Assembly (NCBI GenBank): GCA_933226995.1
Contig: CAKOFP010000311.1
Coordinates: 1-11,702 of the forward strand
Length of the DNA stretch: 11,702 nucleotides
From: Candidatus Nitrosopolaris rasttigaisensis
Lineage (GTDB): Archaea; Thermoproteota; Nitrososphaeria; Nitrososphaerales; Nitrososphaeraceae
Reading direction: 5' to 3'
Shown: one piece after another, positions 6,604-11,702 of the stretch
How positions within the stretch are numbered: the stretch's first letter is position 1
Layout: each line of letters begins with the position of its first letter
Program-made: the position numbers and the translations under genes
Notes under the pieces: generated by a model
Told to the model about the DNA's origin: nothing
Seen by the model: the letters and a program-made list of their open reading frames with translations, nothing else
Database searches by the model: none

Positions 6604-7569
6604 TTAGTTCAACTCAAGTTTATCTCTGACTTCTTTAGCTCTGTTCCTGACAGTGACTTCTGTTACGCCGGCCGCCCTTGCAATCTCTGATTGAGTGATA
6701 ATCTCTCCAGTCTTAATACTTGATAGGTAGAGTATAGATGCTGCAAGTCCCATAGGATCTTTTCCAGCGGAGATTTCTTTTTTGGTAACATTACTCATGA
6801 TTTCTGCTGCTTGTCGTTTCGTTCTTTCACCCAATTTAGCTATATTCGCAACCTTAGCTATACATTTCATTGGTTCGAGTTGTGGTATTTTAAGGTCAAG
6901 TCTCGAGTGAAGCATTCTATAATCTTTTGATAGTTCTTTACGCTTTACATTACATGCTGTTGCTATATCTTTTAGTGTTCTCGGAGCTCCCATTTCTCTG
7001 CATGCAATATATATCGCAGCGGCTAGAACCCCTGAAATGGTTCTACCACGTATCATCATTCTTGCCTGAGCTTTTCTATAAATATATGCTGATTTCTCTA
7101 CTATTACATCAGATAATCCAAGCTTATCTTTCAATACATCAAGTTGGAAGAAAGCTTGTTGGAGACTTCTTTCAGTTGGGGTGTGAATCTGAGATCTACT
7201 GTCCCAAGTCTTAAGTCTACGCATTCTTGTGCGCATCGCCACATCAAGCTTGTTACCATTGGCATCTCTGTCAGTTCTTCCAATGATTGTTGATAGACCC
7301 ATATCATGACGAGCAAGAGATTGTACAGGCCCTGTTCTCGTTCTCCCTCCCTTTTCATCTGTAGCAAACGTACGCCACTCAGGTCCTATTTCCTGTAATT
7401 TATCAGAAATCACTAGACCACATTTATCACAAATCATCTCGCCAGATTCAGAATCTGTGATAATCTGGTCATTTCCACAACTCTGACATTTAGCTACGGT
7501 GGCGGCAGCGGTAGTAGCAATATCTGCCTGGATCTTGGAACGATTATTCTTACTATTATCACCACGCAA
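6604..7569 (-). CDS. tfb: Transcription initiation factor IIB (TFB), complete
   Basis: A complete 321-residue archaeal TFB, the general transcription factor that binds TBP on the TATA box, recognises the BRE and positions RNA polymerase. An N-terminal extension of about 25 residues rich in Ala/Thr precedes the zinc ribbon with C28, C31, C47 and C50. Next come the reader/finger segment (EIGPEWRTF 60-68, GPVQSLARHDMGLSTIIG 80-97) and two cyclin repeats (about 121-215 and 225-315), the second ending in the HTH GVTEVTVRNRAKEV. The start is a TTG at 7569; no ATG or GTG is available in frame upstream, and the next Met is at residue 45, inside the ribbon. A TATA-like GTTATATTA (7607-7599) is centred 34 bases upstream. 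The gene is divergent from the HxlR-type regulator, and its TATA box touches one arm of an 11-bp inverted repeat, suggesting repressor control. Confidence 0.95.
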   Translation of the reverse strand: MRGDNSKNNRSKIQADIATTAAATVAKCQSCGNDQIITDSESGEMICDKCGLVISDKLQEIGPEWRTFATDEKGGRTRTGPVQSLARHDMGLSTIIGRTDRDANGNKLDVAMRTRMRRLKTWDSRSQIHTPTERSLQQAFFQLDVLKDKLGLSDVIVEKSAYIYRKAQARMMIRGRTISGVLAAAIYIACREMGAPRTLKDIATACNVKRKELSKDYRMLHSRLDLKIPQLEPMKCIAKVANIAKLGERTKRQAAEIMSNVTKKEISAGKDPMGLAASILYLSSIKTGEIITQSEIARAAGVTEVTVRNRAKEVRDKLELN

Positions 7570-7598
7570 TTCAATAACTATACTAACATCACCATACC

Positions 7599-7607
7599 TA
7601 ATATAAC
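7599..7607 (-). promoter_or_regulatory. TATA-like box of the complete tfb gene
   Basis: Minus strand GTTATATTA, centred 34 bases from the TTG start at 7569. It overlaps the left arm (7604-7614) of an inverted repeat, so binding there would compete with TBP. Confidence 0.4.
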
Positions 7608-7669
7608 ATAGTAATTACATATAAACAGTATAGTAAGCAAAAAGTTACTATGTTAGTACGTAGTAAGCA
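7604..7669. promoter_or_regulatory. Inverted and direct repeats between tfb and the HxlR gene; operator candidate
   Basis: TAACATAGTAA (7604-7614) is repeated perfectly in inverted form as TTACTATGTTA (7645-7655), with 30 bases between arms. TAGTAAGCA occurs directly repeated at 7631-7639 and 7661-7669, exactly 30 bases apart, about three helix turns. GTAATTAC (7611-7618) is itself palindromic. All share a TAGTAA-like core. The array lies between two divergent regulatory genes and reaches the tfb TATA box. The binding protein is not identified; the adjacent HxlR regulator is the obvious candidate. Confidence 0.5.
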
Positions 7670-7685
7670 TCTATATTAGCTATAG

Positions 7686-7706
7686 ATGGGTAACTATATA
7701 ACCCAT
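7686..7706. promoter_or_regulatory. Palindrome ATGGGT-N9-ACCCAT over the HxlR-gene TATA box
   Basis: Perfect 6-base arms ATGGGT and ACCCAT enclose AACTATATA, which contains the likely TATA box (CTATATAA, 7694-7701) of the HxlR-type gene starting at 7757. A protein bound here would block TBP, the layout of an autorepressor site. The predicted transcript would start near 7725 with a leader of about 30 bases. Confidence 0.5.
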
Positions 7707-7756
7707 TAACTACCAAGCATTATCGTGGGCCTGAGAGCTGGTAGATCCTGATAACG

Positions 7757-8200
7757 ATGACGTCCGCAACAGACAGAGATTCAATAACGATAAATCCGAC
7801 ACCTAGGAGTGATTCTAAGATAAGATGTTGCCCAATTAACAATACGCTTAATATCATTGGGAAAAGGTTCACGATTTTGATTCTAAGGAATATGATAAAC
7901 GGCAAACAGAATAGGTTTAACCAATTTTTAAACTCCATAGAGGAAAGTAATCCAAAGACTCTTTCCGTAAGGCTAAGGGAAATGGAGAAATATGGATTGA
8001 TAAAACGTAAGGTCTATCCTAACGAAAAACCTGTCAGGGTAGAATACCATCCTGTTGAAAAAGGGTGGGAATTGCAACCTATACTTGATATGATGGCTGC
8101 GTTCTCTTTAAAATATTGTAGTAAAGATGTTTTTAAAGATGCGAAGCCAAGAGAATTCAGAGAAGTATATGGAAGAGAAATGGCTAAAATTTCTCGCTAA
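7757..8200 (+). CDS. HxlR-family winged-helix transcriptional regulator
   Basis: This 147-residue protein carries the HxlR (DUF24) domain: CCPINNTLNIIGKRFTILIL (24-43) is the family opening, NPKTLSVRLREMEKYGLIKR (65-84) the recognition helix region, and VYPNEKPVRVEYHPVEKG (86-103) the wing. These are dimeric DNA-binding proteins that usually control a neighbouring gene or themselves, several responding to electrophiles or redox state. C25 just before the conserved Pro corresponds to the redox-sensing Cys of some members (HypR type), and C24 and C121 are extra candidates. About 20 polar residues precede the domain. A TATA-like box inside a palindrome at 7686-7706 fits autoregulation. The gene is divergent from tfb, so it may also control that general factor; this is inference from position. 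Confidence 0.92.
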   Translation: MTSATDRDSITINPTPRSDSKIRCCPINNTLNIIGKRFTILILRNMINGKQNRFNQFLNSIEESNPKTLSVRLREMEKYGLIKRKVYPNEKPVRVEYHPVEKGWELQPILDMMAAFSLKYCSKDVFKDAKPREFREVYGREMAKISR

Positions 8201-8546
8201 AAACCCTCATCTTAGGCTCCAGATTTAATCCGACTATATTCTTAAGATGCGGTGTAATTCGCCTACACTGAGAACTACGGAAATCCTTCTTCATTCCCTA
8301 GAATCAACTACGGGTGGTGACAGTACCGTTTATTAGGCAAGTTTGAAACTGATGTATCAACACTTATTCTCCAAATATTTTCAATGTACTTTCTACCTGA
8401 ATGGTCACAATAGCGTTGCTTTGTCTGCCTTTGTATTCAAATTCTACCAATAGATTGTCTATCCCTCCAGGGAATGCTTATACGATTTAGTAAACAATTA
8501 GGCCTGCTGTGTTTGGCCGTGTGTAACAGTTTCATGACATACCTTT
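8201..8546. other. Intergenic region between convergent genes, 346 bases
   Basis: Lies between the HxlR gene end and the end of the tail frame of the winged-helix gene. It contains one coding-like fragment on the minus strand (8364-8477). Nothing else was recognised; no U-tract terminator is obvious for the HxlR gene. Confidence 0.5.
8364..8477 (-). pseudogene. Short coding-like fragment, end of an unknown beta-rich protein
   Basis: Between stops the minus strand reads 37 residues: AFPGGIDNLLVEFEYKGRQS then NAIVTIQVESTLKIFGE and TAA. The alternating hydrophobic/polar pattern and sensible amino-acid make-up look like the last strands of a beta-sandwich domain. There is no ATG; only a TTG at 8450 could start 28 residues. 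I take it as the surviving 3' end of a lost gene, though a very small real protein or chance cannot be excluded. Family not recognised. Confidence 0.3.
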
Positions 8547-8741
8547 TTAGAAACTATCAAAACCACCGCCACTATCAAATCCATCAAAACCGCCGGAATC
8601 AAAGCCACTATTATCTTGACCAGATCCGTCACTAGTGTTGCTGTCACCACCTGATGTTGCACTCTGGTCGTGAACAGAGTGTGTCCCATCAGCGCTGGCG
8701 CCAGCGTCGTGATGGCCGCTATCACCTCCTATTATTGCACT
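8547..8741 (-). other. In-frame Gly/Ser/Asp-rich tail after the TAG of the winged-helix gene
   Basis: Immediately after the TAG at 8744-8742 the same frame stays open for 64 codons to a TAA at 8549-8547. The peptide begins SAIIGGDSGHHDAG and ends SGGFDGFDSGGGFDSF; 40 of 64 residues are Gly, Ser or Asp, with regularly spaced Phe near the end and His at 10, 11, 21 and 24. Repeats of FDSGG/FDG and the absence of any ATG, GTG or TTG start codon in this frame argue that it was, or is, the C-terminal part of the upstream protein rather than a separate gene. Low-complexity Gly-rich ends are known on membrane-anchored prokaryotic proteins. Either the TAG is a nonsense mutation or sequencing error, or it is read through. 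Confidence 0.7.
8693..8706. repeat. 14-bp perfect GC palindrome inside the tail frame
   Basis: CGCTGGCGCCAGCG is its own reverse complement and lies 36-49 bases downstream of the TAG in the transcript. As RNA it can fold into a five-pair GC stem with loop GCGC. It stands out from the AT-rich surroundings. It encodes part of the tail (AGAS), so it may simply reflect codon choice; a role in readthrough is only a possibility. Confidence 0.5.
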
Positions 8742-9182
8742 CTACATCGGATTTATTCCTAATCCCATAAAAGACATTATAGACGTAAAAAACATCATAT
8801 CCATAATACCTGAGAATAACATCATAGGTATCCACATCCGATTAGCATCGATATAGCTTTGCAGCTGAGTGCCATCACCATTATCATAAGACTGCTGCAT
8901 CTGTTGCCTTTTTTGCTCTAAATCTTGTTTCTTTGCGTTAAGAAGCTTGTTACCTATTTCGGTGATACCTACCTCTACCTTTTTCTTCCCAATTATGAAG
9001 CCTTTCCTTTCACCTTTGACTATCAATCTTTGAGTCACTAAATCACTTATAATCGATTCAACTTCGTGATTGTGTAATTTGGTAGCTCTAGCTGTCTTTT
9101 CTATATTGGTGATGCCGCTGGATATGGCATCAAGTACCATGAAATGATTAGGACTTTCATCAAAGTTGTCATTGGCAGACAT
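8742..9182 (-). CDS. Winged-helix protein with C-terminal membrane segment, ending at TAG
   Basis: The 146 residues from the ATG at 9182 begin with a winged-helix fold: helices at about 12-21 and 26-34, a likely recognition helix HNHEVESIISDLVTQRLIV (37-55) and a wing (KGERKGFIIGKKKVEVGIT, 56-74). A charged Gln/Lys helix (78-98) follows, then a strongly hydrophobic, Met-rich segment at about 116-142 (WIPMMLFSGIMDMMFFTSIM). This suggests a DNA-binding or MarR-like sensor held at the membrane. The frame ends at TAG, but continues with a Gly/Ser/Asp-rich stretch of 64 codons (8547-8741); the intended product may be 211 residues. A family name was not recognised. TATA-like sequences lie 19-32 bases upstream (CTATATAC, 9197-9204; TTAATAAA, 9210-9217). 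It is divergent from the PsbP-like gene, 134 bases away, which it might regulate. Confidence 0.75.
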   Translation of the reverse strand: MSANDNFDESPNHFMVLDAISSGITNIEKTARATKLHNHEVESIISDLVTQRLIVKGERKGFIIGKKKVEVGITEIGNKLLNAKKQDLEQKRQQMQQSYDNGDGTQLQSYIDANRMWIPMMLFSGIMDMMFFTSIMSFMGLGINPM

Positions 9183-9275
9183 AGTATATGTTTATTCTAT
9201 ATACAATCGTTAATAAATCCTTTATTAGAGACACTAAATAAGATATGTAAAAATCATAATAATCTAATGTGTTCC

Positions 9276-9281
9276 TATAAA
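9276..9281 (+). promoter_or_regulatory. TATA-like box of the PsbP-like gene
   Basis: TATAAA lies 36-41 bases before the ATG at 9317, predicting a start of transcription near 9306 and a leader of about 10 bases. A second AT-rich stretch (AATAAATATG, 9284-9293) is an alternative. Confidence 0.45.
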
Positions 9282-9316
9282 TGAATAAATATGAATTTTG
9301 GACTAGTTATTGAAGC

Positions 9317-9925
9317 ATGTTCAAACTTGTTATCTCCGTACCATCCAATACAATGATACTAGTTTCGTTATCATTGATCATCAGTTCTACTTCTGTAATT
9401 ATATTGTACTCTACACTACAGGCCTCAGCTTTCTTCGGCATGCCATCTCCATCAGCCAGCAATAATAACTTCTTAACATATCAGGATTCTGCTTTAGGAA
9501 TAAAAATAGATTATCCTGTTGGTTGGACACATGAACTACATGCTGGCAGTCTTGTTACCTTTCTTGCAAGCCTGGAAAGTGATTCGAACACATATCCCGC
9601 AGGACTTGGCGTAACAGTTAACCATTTAGGATCAAGAAATACAACACTAAATGAAGTCACAAAAGTACAGATCAAAAATCTAACACAAAGCCATCCTGAT
9701 TTTAAACTTGTTGAATCGACTAACTCGATATTAGCAGGCAACATTGCACATAAGATAGTATTCAGCGCAACAGACAATATGATACACGAACGAAAAGCAA
9801 TGCAAATTTGGACGTTTAAAGGCGATAACGCCTATTTGATTACATATAAAGCAGAGCCAGGAAAATATTCTAAATACTTGCCAACAGTACAGAAAATGAT
9901 AGACTCATTTCAAATAATAAAATAA
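9317..9925 (+). CDS. PsbP-like exported protein
   Basis: The 202-residue protein has an N-terminal hydrophobic segment at about 11-39 (signal peptide or membrane anchor), a short Ser/Asn linker, and a PsbP-like domain from about residue 52 to the end. The signature FLTYQDSALGIKIDYPVGW (52-70) is the domain's opening strand pair ending in the usual Pro-x-x-Trp, and AYLITYKAEPGKYSKYLPTV (172-191) with MIDSFQII (194-201) is its closing region. Outside photosynthetic organisms these domains occur on secreted or surface proteins of unknown function and are common in Nitrososphaeria. No lipobox Cys is present, so anchoring by the uncleaved segment or release is more likely than a lipoprotein. The ATG at 9317 is the natural start, putting the hydrophobic segment near the N-terminus. 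The gene stands alone, divergent from the winged-helix membrane protein. Confidence 0.85.
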   Translation: MFKLVISVPSNTMILVSLSLIISSTSVIILYSTLQASAFFGMPSPSASNNNFLTYQDSALGIKIDYPVGWTHELHAGSLVTFLASLESDSNTYPAGLGVTVNHLGSRNTTLNEVTKVQIKNLTQSHPDFKLVESTNSILAGNIAHKIVFSATDNMIHERKAMQIWTFKGDNAYLITYKAEPGKYSKYLPTVQKMIDSFQIIK

Positions 9926-10563
9926 AATAGTCATCAGACGTATTGTACAACATCCACTAACTCAGACCCAATATTGAGAAATCAATTCGCTCCCTTAATT
10001 CAGATCCTATTTTCTATGGTACTACACTGTCAGTGCAAATAAACAGCTGGTATACTCTTTGGTATTGCATTCTAGACTACGGCTAGAACTATCCATCGAA
10101 TGAGTATCGTGAGAAGCTATTTGATATTGGTGAAGGAAAAGAGCCACCAGTACTGTGTATTCAGGAAGCTTAATTACTAACGACAGAAGATGGCCATTGT
10201 AATAGCACTTCTGAGTGATGTCATGATTTGAGCTGAAAATAAGTCGTAGGAAACTCTGGAATAGGTAATATGGTAGTATCGGCACAGTTTGAGGTGCTTT
10301 TAGCAACGAGTATTTAGCGGCTGACAAGGATCGGCGTATGAATCACGGAAAGATTGGAAAACAGGATCAGAATGTGGAGTAGGACTTTTGTCACTATTAG
10401 CCTCTGCTATCCCGGCAACAAATTCACATAACACTCTGCCTTGGATATTTCTCGTAAATCTTTGTTTGCAGACACTAAACAATATATCGGAACAATTGAC
10501 CCATATTTACTAGAAATGCGCTTGGATTTTGATGTCAAGTAATGCAGAATGACTAATTTCTCG

Positions 10564-10570
10564 TTTTTTT
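10564..10570 (+). terminator. T7 run, possible archaeal terminator
   Basis: Seven T in a row (CGTTTTTTTGCC) in the plus strand, about 110 bases before the aldo/keto reductase start. Oligo-T alone can end transcription in archaea. It would protect the next gene from read-through from the left. Confidence 0.35.
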
Positions 10571-10650
10571 GCCTGTTCTGAAGGTAGTAGCAGCCATGGA
10601 TGTCCCTACAGTATGTGAATCAGGCCAAACCTAAACGCGTATTCTAAACC

Positions 10651-10660
10651 ATATTATAAT
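10651..10660 (+). promoter_or_regulatory. TATA box of the aldo/keto reductase gene
   Basis: ATATTATAAT is centred about 27 bases before the ATG at 10683, the spacing expected for a leaderless archaeal transcript. Confidence 0.6.
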
Positions 10661-10682
10661 TGATAGAGTGATTTTATTATCA

Positions 10683-11702
10683 ATGTCCAAGACATATGAA
10701 GTACTCAGCGGCTATGCAACTCCAAATGGAACAATGAAATATGTAGATTATGCGACCCAAGAGAAAGGTAAACCTGCTTCTCACTTTCGTGTTTTTGAAG
10801 GCCTATACTTATCAAGCATAGGAATTGGAACTTATCTTGGGGAGATGACTGCAGAAGACGACAAAGCTGTTGAAAATGCAGTTTATCAATCTGTCAAATC
10901 AGGTGCCGTGAATATTTTAGATACTGCCATAAATTACCGAGCAATGAGATCAGAGAAAAGTATAGGACGTGGATTGTCTCGTCTGATAAATGATGGCATT
11001 ATTTCAAGAGATCAGGTATTTATATGTACCAAAAATGGCTATATAACAAATGACGGTGATTATCCTGCAATTGATGTAATGGAATATGTACAGAAAATGT
11101 ACATAGCTACAGGAATCATCAAACCAGACGATATCAGTTCTGGCTACAATGTGCTCAATCCCGCGTATATTGAAAGATGTATTGATAAATCACTACTTAA
11201 CATGCATCTGAGTACTATTGATCTGGTTTATGTACATAATGCATTTGAGAGTTGGTATGAGGATGTTAGCAGAGAAGAATTTATGCAGATGTTGGCAAAG
11301 GTTTTTGAAATTTACGAGAAATACCGTTCAAATAACAAGATAAGGTATTATGGAATGGCTACATGGACATGCTTTAGAGTGCCGTCAGGCGACAAGGAAT
11401 ATTTATCCTTAGAAGAAGTAGTTAGATTAGCTGAAAAGATTGGAGGAAAGGAACACGGCTTTCGTTTTATTCAACTTCCATACAATCTGGCTTATAGTGA
11501 AGCATTGGTTCTAAAAAATCAAACTGTCGGTGCTGAAAAAAATTTAAATATACTAGAAGCTGCAGCAAGATTGAACATAGGAATATTTACAAGTATTCCA
11601 TTATTCCAGGGACGATTACTTAGATCAAGTATTCCTGACTACGGAGGATTAAACGATCAAGTTGCAAAATTAATCCAAATAATTCGTTCAAGTCCTTCTG
11701 TC
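10683..11702 (+). CDS. Aldo/keto reductase, C-terminus beyond the window
   Basis: Exactly 340 codons are present before the window ends. The protein is a cytoplasmic NAD(P)H-dependent aldo/keto reductase on a TIM-barrel: after an N-terminal lead of about 40 residues comes LSSIGIGTYLG (43-53). The catalytic tetrad is intact, with D80 and Y85 (NILDTAINYR), K117 (VFICTKNGY) and H185 (LVYVHNAFE). FIQLPYNL (263-270) and SIPLFQGRL (304-312) are the later barrel strands that line the cofactor site. The visible end, RSSPSV, corresponds to the family's SPGV motif just before the last cofactor-binding helix, so some 50 residues are probably missing. Compared with short family members it has an insertion at about 122-160 between the Lys strand and the next helix. 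The substrate is not predictable. The ATG at 10683 sits about 27 bases after a good TATA box. Confidence 0.92.
   Translation, partial: MSKTYEVLSGYATPNGTMKYVDYATQEKGKPASHFRVFEGLYLSSIGIGTYLGEMTAEDDKAVENAVYQSVKSGAVNILDTAINYRAMRSEKSIGRGLSRLINDGIISRDQVFICTKNGYITNDGDYPAIDVMEYVQKMYIATGIIKPDDISSGYNVLNPAYIERCIDKSLLNMHLSTIDLVYVHNAFESWYEDVSREEFMQMLAKVFEIYEKYRSNNKIRYYGMATWTCFRVPSGDKEYLSLEEVVRLAEKIGGKEHGFRFIQLPYNLAYSEALVLKNQTVGAEKNLNILEAAARLNIGIFTSIPLFQGRLLRSSIPDYGGLNDQVAKLIQIIRSSPSV

Larger units (their letters stand above)
9926..10682. other. Intergenic region, 757 bases, no intact gene
   Basis: Open frames on the minus strand (10022-10327 and 10300-10482) have no recognisable protein character and overlap each other; I regard them as chance. 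On the plus strand, 10441-10542 (TTG start, ending TIDPYLLEMRLDFDVK then TAA) looks weakly coding and is followed 21 bases later by a T7 run (10564-10570). This would suit the 3' end and terminator of a lost plus-strand gene. The promoter of the aldo/keto reductase occupies the right end. Confidence 0.5.

Noticed and set aside
8498..8725. 75-residue minus-strand ORF with GTG start right in a perfect GGAGGTG
   Set aside because: It overlaps the Gly/Ser/Asp tail in another frame; its hydrophobic text is the frame-shifted image of the GGT/GAT/AGT-rich tail codons. The ribosome-site-like bases contain the GTG itself rather than preceding it.
10022..10482. Two overlapping minus-strand ORFs of 101 and 60 residues
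   Set aside because: No recognisable domain, odd composition, no clear promoter at proper spacing, and they overlap each other in different frames.
10441..10542. 33-residue plus-strand ORF ending in LEMRLDFDVK before a T7 run
   Set aside because: Looks weakly coding, but it is short, has only a TTG start and an overlapping frame is equally open; kept only as a remark on the gap.

Overview
The window looks like chromosomal DNA of a mesophilic, AT-rich archaeon. It has a complete archaeal transcription factor B (TFB) gene and the tail of a second one. Most genes start a short distance downstream of a TATA-like box, several probably leaderless or nearly so, and TTG starts appear. The gene mix (TFB paralogues, HxlR regulator, PsbP-like lipoprotein or secreted protein, siroheme reductase, one-finger C2H2 mini-protein) fits an ammonia-oxidising Nitrososphaeria, perhaps Nitrosocosmicus-like. 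That placement is inference from memory of gene content; no rRNA or amo gene is present to fix it.

Layout: 2-145 (+) is the C-terminal end of a TFB paralogue, followed by a stem-loop. 146-945 is gene-poor, with a doubtful small membrane ORF, a strong 15-bp hairpin and a G-rich stretch. 946-2898 (+) is a full ferredoxin-type nitrite/sulfite reductase. A 34-residue C2H2 zinc-finger gene (3258-3362, -) sits in the next gap. 3754-4290 (+) is a YfcE/MJ0936-type phosphodiesterase, followed directly by the surviving C-terminus of an alpha/beta hydrolase (4322-4657). 4802-5299 (-) is an FMN/F420 split-barrel protein. 5375-6603 is a gene graveyard holding an Hsp20 remnant and traces of a collagen-like gene. 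6604-7569 (-) is a complete TFB, divergent from an HxlR-family regulator (7757-8200, +) across an intergenic region rich in inverted and direct repeats. 8742-9182 (-) is a winged-helix membrane protein whose frame continues past a single TAG into a 64-residue Gly/Ser/Asp-rich tail; it is divergent from a PsbP-like exported protein (9317-9925, +). The window ends inside an aldo/keto reductase (10683 onward, +).

The intact genes cover only about 57% of the window by hand count. Most are single transcription units with their own promoters rather than operons, and several decayed gene ends lie between them. I see no tRNA, rRNA, CRISPR array or intact transposase. I found no convincing multi-gene new system. 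The observations most worth a second look are the TAG-interrupted winged-helix protein with its conserved-looking tail, the tiny zinc-finger gene, the repeat array between tfb and the HxlR gene, and the unexplained structured elements at 540-612 and 3451-3560.
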